The translations under genes and the position numbers were made by a program. A stretch of 23,461 nt of DNA. It comes from CALMFQ01 sp964495595. Lineage in GTDB: Bacteria; Pseudomonadota; Gammaproteobacteria; Burkholderiales; SCOH01. Each line of letters starts with the position of its first letter. The first letter of the stretch is position 1. The notes under the pieces were generated by a model, which worked only from the letters and a program-made list of their open reading frames with translations, made no database searches and had not been told where the DNA came from. The stretch is from contig CAZBWH010000049.1 of NCBI GenBank assembly GCA_964495595.1, forward strand, positions 1 to 23,461. The letters are read 5' to 3'. Positions 1 to 8,400 of the stretch are shown in pieces.

Positions 1-4
1 AGGA

Positions 5-859
5 TCATTCGTGCTGCCCCATTGCTTCGCCCATGCGGAGTGCTTTGCCGGGGTGCCAGCCCGGATTGAAAAGGATGGTCTGGCGGGGAAACAGCATCAC
101 CACCGTCGATCCTAGCAAAAACCGCCCCATTTCCTCGCCCTGCTTCAGCGCAATCGCCTGATCCTGGTAGTGCCAGTCGGTAATCCGCCCCGGGCGCGGT
201 GGATTGACCGTGCCATGCCAGACAGTGGCCATGCTGCCCACGACTGTTGCTCCGACCAGCACCAGGACAAACGGCCCGTAGGCGGTGTCGAACAGGCATA
301 CCACCCGTTCGTTGCGGGCAAACAGCCCCGGCACGCCACGGGCGGTAACCGGGTTGACGGAAAACAGCGCGCCCGGTACATAAATCATCCGCGTCAGCCG
401 GCCGTCGAGCGGCATGTGGATGCGGTGGTAGTCGCGCGGGCTGAGGTAGAGCGTGGCAAATGCTCCGTCAGTAAATTGCGCGGCCAGGGCCGCATCGCCG
501 GCAAGCAGGGTGCGGCAGCTGTAGTGATGCTGCTTGGCCTGGAAAATCTGATCCTGCCGGATAACGCCGAACTGGCTGATGGCGCCGTCGACCGGGCAGG
601 CGAAATCGGCGTCGGCCAGCGGCCGCACCCCTGGCCGTAACGGCCGGGTGAAAAAATCGTTGAAAGTTGGATAGCTGGCGATGTCCGGATTCGCTGCTTC
701 GCTCATATCGACCTGATAGCGTTTGACGAACCAGCGAATGGTCTCGGTTGTCAGGCTGCCGGCACGGGCCGACGCGAGTTGGCCGGCCAGGCGGGTAAGG
801 GCTTGTTTGGGCAGCAGATACTGCGGCAGAACGGCGATTCGATCTAGCAAAATGAACAT
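5..859 (-). CDS. psd: Phosphatidylserine decarboxylase proenzyme
   Basis: Converts phosphatidylserine to phosphatidylethanolamine, the last step of PE synthesis, at the inner membrane. The 284-residue protein has the family hallmarks: the N-terminal stretch PKQALTRLAG, the FNDFFTRPLRPGVRP block, SPRDYHRIHMP near residue 145, FARNERV, and the LGST self-cleavage motif at 249-252. Ser251 should become the pyruvoyl group, splitting the chain into a long beta and a short alpha subunit. It lacks the long C-terminal tail of the E. coli enzyme. The GAGG ribosome site (860-865) sits only about 1 nt before this ATG; a TTG three codons in (same frame) would be better spaced, so the start is uncertain by three residues. 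It lies 58 nt downstream of the phospholipase-C-like gene on the same strand, with a hairpin between. Identity is secure. Confidence 0.97.
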   Translation of the reverse strand: MFILLDRIAVLPQYLLPKQALTRLAGQLASARAGSLTTETIRWFVKRYQVDMSEAANPDIASYPTFNDFFTRPLRPGVRPLADADFACPVDGAISQFGVIRQDQIFQAKQHHYSCRTLLAGDAALAAQFTDGAFATLYLSPRDYHRIHMPLDGRLTRMIYVPGALFSVNPVTARGVPGLFARNERVVCLFDTAYGPFVLVLVGATVVGSMATVWHGTVNPPRPGRITDWHYQDQAIALKQGEEMGRFLLGSTVVMLFPRQTILFNPGWHPGKALRMGEAMGQHE

Positions 860-867
860 TCCTCAAT

Positions 868-900
868 GGCAGATGGCCGATTATATATCGGCCATCTGCC
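868..900. repeat. Perfect 13-bp inverted repeat just before psd
   Basis: The arm at 868-880 (GGCAGATGGCCGA) is exactly complementary to 888-900, with a 7-nt A/T loop. On the minus strand it lies between the stop of the phospholipase-C-like gene and the psd ribosome site, and ends 3 nt before that site. No U-run follows, so it is not a classical intrinsic terminator. It could act as an RNA-processing, stabilising or attenuating hairpin, or as a protein-binding palindrome. The structure is certain; the role is inference. Confidence 0.8.
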
Positions 901-917
901 TACCGCCCGCCCGAGTG

Positions 918-1721
918 TCAGGCGAACAGGCTGGCGGGAATCAGCGCCGGCTGGTCGGCTGCCGTGGTGGCAACGCCGTTGGGGTGATGCAAGGGGAAGT
1001 GACCGTCGATCAACCGGTTGAGATCCGTCAGATGCTGTGCCGTGGCGTGCAGGTAGTCGTCGAAGCGTTGCACCAGGCGTTTGTCGATGCGGCGGGTGCT
1101 GCGGTAGATGATCGACGGCAGCCTGCCACGGCGCAAGCCCTGATCGGCGTGGGCCAGCCGGCGGATCGCTTGCTCGGCCAGTGGCTGGGGGCAGTGAAAG
1201 TGATGGGCCACGAAGGGCGCCAGCTGGCTGGACTGGCTGAGCAGCAGCTCGGCGGGCGGTGCCTGCAGGCGGTCGGCAATATGTCGATCCATGGCCCATT
1301 CACACAGCGCGTGGGTCAGGGTGGGCCAGTTGAACCAGCGCTGTTCATGGTCGGGAACAAAGTGATGATGCGCGATTACATCGACCAGCAGGTGGCTGGC
1401 GTAGCCCAGTGCAATGGCCTGATCGGCGGGCTGCGGGCTGGCCAGCATCTGCCGGGCCAGGTCCCAATCGTGGCTGGCACGGAACGACGGGGTTTTCATC
1501 CAGCCCGCCAGCAGCGCGAGGTCTGGCAGACTGGCTCCGGCCATCACCAGGCGGGGAAATGCGGCCGCCGCCCGCCGGAACGCCGGGTGGCTCAGCGGGA
1601 CAGCTGCCAGGGTCAGCTGGGCAAACCAGGTGTGGGTGTACAGCCCCCAGGCGAATGCCGGCTCGGCAAGCAGCATGAGCGATAGGGCGCTGATGATGAG
1701 GTGCAGGCGATCGGTTTTCAT
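918..1721 (-). CDS. Exported zinc-dependent phospholipase C-like protein
   Basis: 267 residues from the ATG at 1721. An N-terminal hydrophobic segment ends in AFA and cleaves before Trp25, so the mature protein would begin WGLYTH. In the zinc-dependent phospholipase C / S1-P1 nuclease fold the N-terminal Trp amino group binds zinc. Candidate ligands follow in the family order: His30, Asp67 in GASLPD, His84 in SHDWD, then His110, Asp114 and His118 in GYASHLLVDVIAH. This matches the Zn_dep_PLPC pattern. Predicted periplasmic or secreted; the substrate (phospholipid headgroup or other phosphoester) cannot be told. There is no strong ribosome site before the ATG. The open frame runs on upstream to about 2897, but that part is the antisense of the sugar kinase gene and has no signal peptide. 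Likely co-transcribed with psd. Confident of the fold, less of the activity. Confidence 0.8.
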   Translation of the reverse strand: MKTDRLHLIISALSLMLLAEPAFAWGLYTHTWFAQLTLAAVPLSHPAFRRAAAAFPRLVMAGASLPDLALLAGWMKTPSFRASHDWDLARQMLASPQPADQAIALGYASHLLVDVIAHHHFVPDHEQRWFNWPTLTHALCEWAMDRHIADRLQAPPAELLLSQSSQLAPFVAHHFHCPQPLAEQAIRRLAHADQGLRRGRLPSIIYRSTRRIDKRLVQRFDDYLHATAQHLTDLNRLIDGHFPLHHPNGVATTAADQPALIPASLFA

Positions 1722-1886
1722 GCAGCCAGTCTGGCGCGATGGTTTGACAGCGCCATGAACCGATGATGAAGCGATTGTGACTGCCGGTAGCGTTTCTTGC
1801 TGGCGCAACCGATCCGTCGCAAATCCGGCGGGCTGCCAGCGTGCTAGAATCGGCGCACCAGAAAACAGGGGGGAGGAAACAGAACA

Positions 1887-2822
1887 ATGCATACGCTGAT
1901 TTGCGGCTCGATGGCCTACGACACCATCATGGTGTTCAACGACCATTTCAAGAACCACATTCTGCCGGACAAGGTGCACATGCTGAATGTGGCCTTTCTG
2001 GTGCCGGAGATGCGCCGCGAGTTTGGCGGCTGTGCCGGCAATATCGCCTACAACCTGAAAGCCATCGGTGGTGAACCGCTGATCATGGCGACGGTGGGCG
2101 ACGATTTCGGCGTGTACCGGGCGCGGCTCGAATCGCTGAACATCCTGCAATCGCATATCCGCCATGTGCCGCAGAGCTTTACTGCCCAGGCGTTTATTAC
2201 CACCGATCTGGACGACAACCAGATCACTGCCTTCCATCCCGGCGCGATGAGCCAGTCGCACCTGAACCGGGTTGAGGATGCACAGAAAGTTTCGCTCGGC
2301 ATCATCGCGCCGGATGGCCGGGATGGCATGGTGCAGCATGCGCAGCAGTTCCGTGACGCACAGATCCCGTTCATTTTCGATCCGGGCCAGGGCCTGCCGA
2401 TGTTCAACGGCGACGAGCTGTTGCAGTTTGTCGATCTGGCCGATTTTGTGACGGTCAACGATTACGAAGCCGAAATGCTGCAGGAGCGCACCGGCTTGGC
2501 GCTGGCGCAGATTGCCGACAGGGTGGAGGCACTGATCGTTACCCGTGGCGGCGAGGGATCGCAGATTTTTGCCGGCGGTAAACTGATCGAGATTCCGTGC
2601 GTTAAGGCAGAACAGATTATCGACCCGACCGGCTGTGGCGACGCCTACCGTGCCGGCTTGCTGTATGGCATCCAGCTGGGCCTGGACTGGCAGCAGACCG
2701 GCCGCCTCGCATCGTTGCTCGGCTCGATCAAGATCGCCAGCCGTGGTGGTCAGAATCATTCTATCTACCGTGATCTGATTGCCGACCGATACCAGCAGGC
2801 ATTCGGCGAGCGTATCTGGTAA
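1887..2822 (+). CDS. PfkB-family carbohydrate/adenosine kinase
   Basis: 311 residues. A ribokinase-superfamily enzyme that phosphorylates a sugar or nucleoside hydroxyl with ATP in the cytoplasm. The N-terminal signature is FGGCAGNIAYNL (46-57), forming the substrate pocket. The C-terminal signature is DPTGCGDAYRAG (246-257) with catalytic base Asp252 and the anion hole formed by TGCGD. VTVNDYEAEML (188-198) is the usual N-x-x-E metal-binding region. The family's second Gly-Ala is replaced by Gly-Cys here, seen in adenosine-kinase-like members of Proteobacteria; substrate is not settled. A ribosome site (GGGGGAGG) sits 9-16 nt before the ATG. A possible -10 box TAGAAT lies at 1845-1850 without a convincing -35. 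The lipoprotein gene follows after 19 nt, so the two are probably co-transcribed. Confidence 0.9.
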   Translation: MHTLICGSMAYDTIMVFNDHFKNHILPDKVHMLNVAFLVPEMRREFGGCAGNIAYNLKAIGGEPLIMATVGDDFGVYRARLESLNILQSHIRHVPQSFTAQAFITTDLDDNQITAFHPGAMSQSHLNRVEDAQKVSLGIIAPDGRDGMVQHAQQFRDAQIPFIFDPGQGLPMFNGDELLQFVDLADFVTVNDYEAEMLQERTGLALAQIADRVEALIVTRGGEGSQIFAGGKLIEIPCVKAEQIIDPTGCGDAYRAGLLYGIQLGLDWQQTGRLASLLGSIKIASRGGQNHSIYRDLIADRYQQAFGERIW

Positions 2823-2841
2823 CCGTTTGAGGAGCAGCATT

Positions 2842-3309
2842 ATGGTTCGCAATACATGCCTGGTTTCCGCCCTGTGTGCGGTGGCCGTCCTGACCACCGG
2901 CTGTGCAGGCAGCCTGACCGGTGAAACCTATTCCCGCGAGAATGCCCGGGTGATGCAGCAGGTGCAACGTGCCACCGTGACCGCCGTGCGGCTGGTGAAG
3001 CTGGAAGGCACCAATTCCGGTGTCGGCACCATTGCCGGCGCCGGCCTGGGGGGCATTGCCGGCAGCGAGCTGGGCAAGGGACACGGCAGTGTCGCCGGCG
3101 CGATTGCCGGCGTGGTGATCGGCGGGATTGTGGGTACGGCGATGGAAAACAAGGGCACCCAGACCCAGGGTATCGAAATCACGGTGAAAATGAACGACGG
3201 CCGCGAAGTAGCGATTGTGCAGGAACACAACCCGAACGAAATGTTTCAGGTTGGGGAGCAGGTGCGGCTGATTACCGTCCGTGGCGAAACCCGGGTGGCG
3301 AAAAACTGA
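2842..3309 (+). CDS. Glycine-zipper outer-membrane lipoprotein (SlyB / 17-kDa antigen type)
   Basis: 155 residues. The signal peptide ends in the lipobox LTTG-Cys21, so the mature protein would be lipidated at Cys21. Residues about 58-100 form a glycine-zipper two-helix hairpin (repeated GxxxG/GxxxA: GTIAGAGLGGIAGSELG, then GAIAGVVIGGIVG), typical of Rick_17kDa_Anti/SlyB proteins, followed by a small C-terminal beta domain with KMNDGREVAIVQE. Family members reinforce or sense the outer membrane under envelope stress; a role in this organism is inferred. The chosen ATG is 7 nt after GAGGAG (2829-2834) and gives the signal peptide directly; the open frame extends upstream but without those signs. 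It is followed by a terminator at 3328. Confidence 0.92.
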   Translation: MVRNTCLVSALCAVAVLTTGCAGSLTGETYSRENARVMQQVQRATVTAVRLVKLEGTNSGVGTIAGAGLGGIAGSELGKGHGSVAGAIAGVVIGGIVGTAMENKGTQTQGIEITVKMNDGREVAIVQEHNPNEMFQVGEQVRLITVRGETRVAKN

Positions 3310-3327
3310 GCCGGACCCCGCTCACCC

Positions 3328-3356
3328 AGCCGCTGCCCGTGCAGCGGCTTTTTTTA
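3328..3356 (+). terminator. Rho-independent terminator after the lipoprotein gene
   Basis: Perfect 9-bp stem: AGCCGCTGC at 3328-3336 pairs with 3341-3349 across a CCGT loop, followed by a T-run (3350-3355). It ends the kinase-lipoprotein unit. Its T-run overlaps the stop codon of the convergent ferredoxin gene (3354-3356), so the two units meet tail to tail without spare sequence. There is no T-run on the other strand, so it should work mainly in the plus direction. Confidence 0.92.
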
Positions 3357-3671
3357 TTCCCATTCGGCCCGCAAATCCGCGCCATTCAGCACATGACTGC
3401 AACTCAGCCGCCATTGGCTGCCGTCCGGCAGCATATCGAGCGATTTGCCGTGACGGGCCAGCACATTGCGTTCCTTGTTGCCCATCGGCAGCACGGCGCC
3501 TGCCTGCACAGTCACCCTGACGGCGCAAGTGCCGCAGGTACCCAGCCCGCAGCGCCAGTGCAGGGGCAAGTCAGCCAGCCGTGCCAGATCCAGCAGGGTG
3601 GTCTGGCCGTCTGGCTGGTAGGTGACGCAGTGCGGTATTCCGGTCGGGCCGATGAATGCCACGCAGGCCAT
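3354..3671 (-). CDS. [2Fe-2S] ferredoxin (plant type)
   Basis: 105-residue soluble electron carrier. The cluster motif is Cys41-x4-Cys46-x2-Cys49 (RCGLGTCGTCAVR) with the fourth ligand Cys91 (RLSC), the spacing of plant/vertebrate-type [2Fe-2S] ferredoxins. There is no signal peptide and no attached reductase domain. Its start is 26 nt after the stop of the PstS-like gene on the same strand, with a weak AGG site about 6 nt before the ATG, so it may be the last gene of the 5,388-3,354 unit. The redox partner is unknown; the oxidoreductase encoded further upstream on the same strand is one candidate, by proximity only. Confidence 0.9.
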   Translation of the reverse strand: MACVAFIGPTGIPHCVTYQPDGQTTLLDLARLADLPLHWRCGLGTCGTCAVRVTVQAGAVLPMGNKERNVLARHGKSLDMLPDGSQWRLSCSHVLNGADLRAEWE

Positions 3672-3697
3672 TGCTGCCTGGTCCGTTTGCTTGCCTA

Positions 3698-4126
3698 CTA
3701 TCGGATGGTATAAAGGATTTTGACGGTTGGTGGCAATTTGCTCTGGTCGGTGTAGGCGATCAGGTTCGGGTTGTTGGTGACCAGATCGATCAGGTCTTGC
3801 GGGTTGTCGAGCTCTTTGGGCGGCTGGCCGGCGCCGGTAAAAACCATTTTAGCCCAGTAGGCTTTGGTTTGATTGCGGGTTTTGCCGCTCAGTTTCAGGT
3901 AGAACTCGTCACGCACCGGCCCGACTGGCAGGTCGATCGGAATGGCTTTCTGGCCATCGGGAAACTCGTCGTGCTTGCCCAGAAACAGTTTGTCAGCCAA
4001 GTCGAGGCTGATGCTGCTGTTGGGGTTTTTGATGCTGGTGATGATGTTCAGTTCGGCAGCATGAGCGCAGCTGAGACCCAAGGGGAGCCCGGCGCAGGCA
4101 GCCAGCAAAATCGTTTGCATGTTCAT
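3698..4126 (-). CDS. One-domain PstS-like periplasmic substrate-binding protein (copy 1)
   Basis: 142 residues with a signal peptide ending in AHA before residue 25. The mature part of about 118 residues resembles a single lobe of phosphate-binding PstS proteins (PBP-like family): FLGK, PIDLP, RDEFYLKLSGKT, KAYWAKMVFTG, GQPPKEL, NNPNLIAYTD. True PstS is about 320-350 residues with two lobes, so this is a short form. No ABC permease or ATPase is encoded nearby; instead it follows a porin-like gene with a 14-nt gap. A close paralogue sits at 20925-21356 in the same arrangement (about 50 identical positions over about 117 by hand alignment). Ribosome site AGGGG lies 8 nt before the ATG. Ligand (phosphate or another oxyanion) and partner are inference. 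Confidence 0.82.
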   Translation of the reverse strand: MNMQTILLAACAGLPLGLSCAHAAELNIITSIKNPNSSISLDLADKLFLGKHDEFPDGQKAIPIDLPVGPVRDEFYLKLSGKTRNQTKAYWAKMVFTGAGQPPKELDNPQDLIDLVTNNPNLIAYTDQSKLPPTVKILYTIR

Positions 4127-4140
4127 GGCGGTTCCCCTGT

Positions 4141-5388
4141 TCAGAAGGTGAAATCAATGCTGGCGCTGATGACCGAAACGTTGTGTTTTTCGGCAATGAA
4201 GGAGGGCGTAGCGTTATTGAAATTGCCTTTTGATCCGGCAGGTTTGGCCACCCGGTCGGCCTGTAGTTTCAGGGCAATGTTGTCGAGCGCATCCCAGCGG
4301 CAACCAATCGACCAAGTGTTCTGATCCTGTTTGGTGGTGAAGCCATTGATGAAGCTGTTGACGGTACCGGCGGCGCGCTGCAGTGCGGTGGGGGTACCGG
4401 CGACATTGATCAGCGGCAGATTGAATTGTTCGGTGGTTTTCAGCCGGGCGTGTGACACGTAGGGGATGAATTGGCCCAGTCGGTAGCCACCGAGTAGATA
4501 CCAGGCATCCTTGTTCATATAGGCGTTGCCATCGGCCTTGCTGATCGAATATTCGCTCAGCAGCAGTACTTTGTCCTTGTCGTAGCCGTAGCCAAAGGTG
4601 AGGAAGCTGGCGTTGTTGCCGTCCAGTTGCAGATTGCCCTGTGCGGTGGCTGCGTTGGGGATGTTGTTGGCGGCGAGTGTGGCGAGCGAGTTGCTTAGCA
4701 GGGTGTAGTTATCGGCCTGCGAATGAATCTTGAATCGGGCGTAGGCGCTGCGCAGTGTCGAGCCGTGAAATTCGCCGCTGAGGGTGGCCATGGCGATGTC
4801 GAATTCGAAATTGGCGCCACCGTTGGACTGCAGGCTGAGCTTGCGTTTGCCAGCCAGCACCTTGCTGCCGAGCATCAGCTCACCCAGCCGCTTGCGGTAG
4901 CCGATGTCGGCGCCGTCGAGGTGGGTCAGGATGTTTTGCGAATACACCTCGGCCGGCACCCGCAGCGGGGTGAGTGCGTAACCGACATTCTGGAAGTCAG
5001 CCAGCATGAACATGGGAGTCTGCACCCGTCCGCCGCGCAGATACATGCCGAATTGGGTCTGGTAGCGCAGGTTCAGCCATTCGAATTCGGCACGCGAGGT
5101 GTTGTCGGAATGGCGGCGTGACATCAGTTGTGCCGTGGCGGTCAGGCCGCTAGCCAGCGTGGCATCGGCCTGCAGGGCAAATTTGGTGTCCAGCGATGAA
5201 TCGAGGGTATTGGTCAGGCCGCTGCCGTAGCGTTGTTCGATATTCAACACATAATCAGCATCGTGGCCATTGCTGCGCAGCACGCCGAGGGTGCCGAAGC
5301 CGGAAAACCTGACCGGCGGTTCGTCACCGGCCAGGGCCTGGCCGCAACTGGCGAGCGCGACCAGGGTGGTCATCAGTCGGAGTTTCAT
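4141..5388 (-). CDS. Outer-membrane porin-like beta-barrel (copy 1)
   Basis: 415 residues. The signal peptide MKLRLMTTLVALASCGQALA cleaves near residue 20-21. The mature protein shows alternating amphipathic strands and ends in SASIDFTF, with the C-terminal Phe needed for barrel assembly. It is homologous along its length to the longer porin at 21371-23146 (shared GFGTxGVxRS, KxALQADA, WYxxGGYRxGxxxPYVS, ALKLQxDRV). The ATG at 5388 was chosen because AAAGGA lies about 6 nt upstream and the signal peptide begins there; an upstream in-frame ATG at 5469 has neither. A plausible promoter lies at 5441-5469. Transported solute is unknown; its steady pairing with a PstS-like protein suggests an anion. 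Confidence 0.85.
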   Translation of the reverse strand: MKLRLMTTLVALASCGQALAGDEPPVRFSGFGTLGVLRSNGHDADYVLNIEQRYGSGLTNTLDSSLDTKFALQADATLASGLTATAQLMSRRHSDNTSRAEFEWLNLRYQTQFGMYLRGGRVQTPMFMLADFQNVGYALTPLRVPAEVYSQNILTHLDGADIGYRKRLGELMLGSKVLAGKRKLSLQSNGGANFEFDIAMATLSGEFHGSTLRSAYARFKIHSQADNYTLLSNSLATLAANNIPNAATAQGNLQLDGNNASFLTFGYGYDKDKVLLLSEYSISKADGNAYMNKDAWYLLGGYRLGQFIPYVSHARLKTTEQFNLPLINVAGTPTALQRAAGTVNSFINGFTTKQDQNTWSIGCRWDALDNIALKLQADRVAKPAGSKGNFNNATPSFIAEKHNVSVISASIDFTF

Positions 5389-5440
5389 GGTGATCCTTTC
5401 GTGAGAATGAGGCAGGCGCGGCCAGCGGCCCCGTTTCTGA

Positions 5441-5469
5441 ACGATAGAATCAGCCCGGATCGATAGCAA
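5441..5469 (-). promoter_or_regulatory. Candidate sigma-70 promoter for the porin/PstS-like unit (copy 1)
   Basis: Read on the minus strand: TTGCTA (5469-5464), a 17-nt spacer, then TATCGT (5446-5441), each 4 of 6 to consensus. It would give a leader of about 45 nt before the ATG at 5388. It lies just past the stop of the oxidoreductase gene, so the porin unit could be transcribed separately from it. By-eye match only. Confidence 0.4.
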
Positions 5470-5474
5470 GCCCG

Positions 5475-8400
5475 CTACAGGCGCAGCTTGGCGGCCGGGG
5501 CTGGCGCCGCTTGCCGGTGGTCGAGATAGTCTTGCAGTTGCTTGTCCCAGTCGGCCAGCACACGCTCGGCCGCCAGTTGCTTCACGTGTCCGTAACCCCG
5601 GATTTTCTCGGCCAGGGCGGCAATCCCGGCGGCCTGGGGCAGGTTGTCGCGGCGTAGCTGGCTGAGCAGGGTGTCCAGTGTAGTGTCGTATTTGGCGATC
5701 AGCCGCCGCTCCAGTTTGCGGTCAGGTTGCCAGCCGAACGGGTCGAAGCGGGTGCCGCGCAGCCATTTAAACCGCGCCAGCCATTTGAAGGCCGGCAGCA
5801 GCCACGGGCCGAGGTCAAATTTGCGGCCATCCTTGCCAAGTCGCGCCCAGCTGGCACCAAGGTGAAACTGCAGGCTGAAGTCGCCGCTGAACTGTTCGCC
5901 GAGCTGTTGCTGGAACGTACCGTCGCTGTAAAGCCGCGCCACTTCGTATTCATCCTTGTACGCCAGCAGCTTGAAATAGCCGCGTGCCACGCTGCGGGTG
6001 AGGATTTCCGAATTCGGGTCCAGCCGCTTTTCGGCTGCGGTGACCATTTCTACCCGCTGCCGGTAGCGCTCGGCGTAGGCTTCGTTCTGGTAGGCTGCCA
6101 GATACTCGGCGCGGTGTTCGATGATTTCGCCCAGCGTGGTTTCCAGCGCCCGCTGCAGGGTGCGCTGCAGCTCGGGAAATGCGATGCGCTCGACCCGTGC
6201 CGGATCGACGGCGGCGTGGCGTCCCCAGGCAAAGGCCTGTTGGTTCATGGTGACGGTCGAGCCGTTCAGTGCAATGGCTTCGAGTATTGCCGCTTCGGAG
6301 ACCGGAATCAGGCCCAGCTGCCAGGCGCAGCCGAGCATGAACATGTTGGCGGCGATGCTGTCGCCCAGCAGTGCGGTGGCGATCCGGGTGGCATTGATGA
6401 AGTGGATCTGCTCTTCACCGACTGCATCGGTGAGGGTTTGTTCCATCGAGGCGGCCGGAAAGCGCAGATCGGGGTTGTGCAGCACCTCGCCGGTGGGAGA
6501 GGGGTAGGCATTGATCAGCGCACGGGTCGCTCCCTGGCGAATCTTGGCCAGGCAGTCGTTGGTGGCGGCCACGACCAGGTCGCAGCCCAGAATGGCATTG
6601 GCGTCGCCAGCGGCAATGCGCACGGCGTGCAGTTGATGCTGGCGTGCGGCAAAACGTACATGGCTGGTTACTGCGCCGCCTTTTTGCGCCAGCCCGGTCT
6701 GATCGAGCACGGTGACGCCGATATTGTCGATCCGCGCGGCCACTCCCAGTACGCCGCCGATGGTGACGATGCCGGTGCCGCCGATGCCGGTGACCAGCAG
6801 ACCGTAAGGCGCGGCCAGAGCGGGCAGGGTGGGGTGCGTCAGCGGTGGCAGACTGTTTAGCGCATCGCCGGCCTTGCGGTCGCGGCGAATCTGCACGTCG
6901 CCTTCCAGCGTGACCAGTGCCGGGCAGAAGCCTTTCAGGCAGGAAAAATCCTTGTTACACGATGATTGGTCGATCTGGCGCTTGCGGCCGAACGGGGTTT
7001 CGACCGGCACGACCGACAGGCAGTTGGATTTGTCGGCACAATCACCGCAGCCTTCGCACACCCGTTCGTTGATGAATACCCGCCGAGGCGGGTCGACCAG
7101 CTTGCCTCGCTTGCGCCGGCGGCGTTTTTCGGCGGCGCAGGTCTGGTCGTGGATCAGGATGGTGACGCCGGGCTCGGTGCGCAATTGCTTCTGGATCGTA
7201 TCCAGTTCGTCGCGGTGATGCACGGTGACCTCGTCGGCCAGATCGTCGACCAGGTCGTATTTGTCTGGCTCGTCGCTGGTGATGACGATCCGGCCCACGC
7301 CTTCGGCGGCCAGTTGCCGGGTGAGCATTGGCACGGTCAGCGTGCCGTCGACGTGCTGGCCGCCCGTCATTGCTACCGCGTCGTTGTAAAGAATCTTGTA
7401 AGTGATGTTGACCTTGGCCGCCACTGCGGCGCGGATCGCCAGGATGCCGGAGTGGAAATAGGTGCCGTCGCCGAGGTTGGCGAAAATGTGCGGCGTATTG
7501 CTGAATGGCGCGATGCCGATCCACGGTACGCCTTCGCCACCCATCTGGGTGTAGGTTTTGGTGCTGGGGTAGATCCAGGTGGCCATGTAGTGGCAGCCGA
7601 TGCCGGCCAGCGCCACCGAGCCGTCCGGCAGCCGGGTGCCGGTGTTGTGCGGGCAGCCGGAGCAGTAGTAGGGTACCCGTGGGATCACCTCGCGTGGTTG
7701 CTGTAGTTGTTGTTCTTTCTGCTCCAGAAACGCCAGCCGGTCGCGGATCACCAGGCTGGTGAAATAGCGGCCGATGCGGCTGGCGATGACCCGGGCAATC
7801 ATTGCCGGGGTCAGCTCGCCGCAGGCCGGCAGCAGCCAGCGGCCCCCCGGCAGCACCCATTCGCCTTGTTCGTCGAATTTGCCGATCACGCGCGGGCGCA
7901 CGTCTTCTCGCCAGTTGTAGAGCTGTTCCTTGAGCTGGTATTCGATCACCTGGCGTTTTTCTTCCACTACCAGGATTTCTTCCAGCCCCTCGGCGAACGC
8001 ATGCACGCCTTCCGGCTCCAGCGGCCAGGTGAGGCCGATCTTGAACACACGCAGGCCGATCTCCGAGGCCATTTTCTCGTCGATGCCCAAGTCGTCCAGC
8101 GCCTGCATCACGTCCAGATAAGACTTGCCGGCGGTGATGATGCCCAGCCGGGGGGCCGGGCTGTCGATGACAATCCGGTTGAGATGATTGGTGCGGGCGT
8201 AGGCCAGCACGGCGTACAGCTTGTGGTGCAACAGCCGCTCTTCAATGGCCAGGCCGGGATCGGGCCAGCGGATGTTCAGGCCGCCTTCGGGCATGGCGAA
8301 GTCGGTGGGCAGGTCGATGTCTACCCGCACCGGGTCGACTTCGACAATGGCTGAAGATTCCACGGTGTCCGACACGGCTTTCAAGGTCACCCAGCAGCCG

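Noticed and set aside
170..1685. Plus-strand open frames opposite psd and the phospholipase-C-like gene
   Set aside because: They are GC-rich shadow frames with no ribosome site or recognisable domain, opposite secure genes.
1722..2897. A 659-residue minus-strand open frame extending the phospholipase-C-like gene upstream across the sugar kinase
   Set aside because: The upstream half is exactly antisense to a well-supported PfkB kinase, has no ribosome site, and the signal peptide begins at 1721.
5727..8354. Several long plus-strand open frames (up to 377 codons) opposite the oxidoreductase gene
   Set aside because: Shadow frames of a high-GC gene; low-complexity composition and no expression signals.
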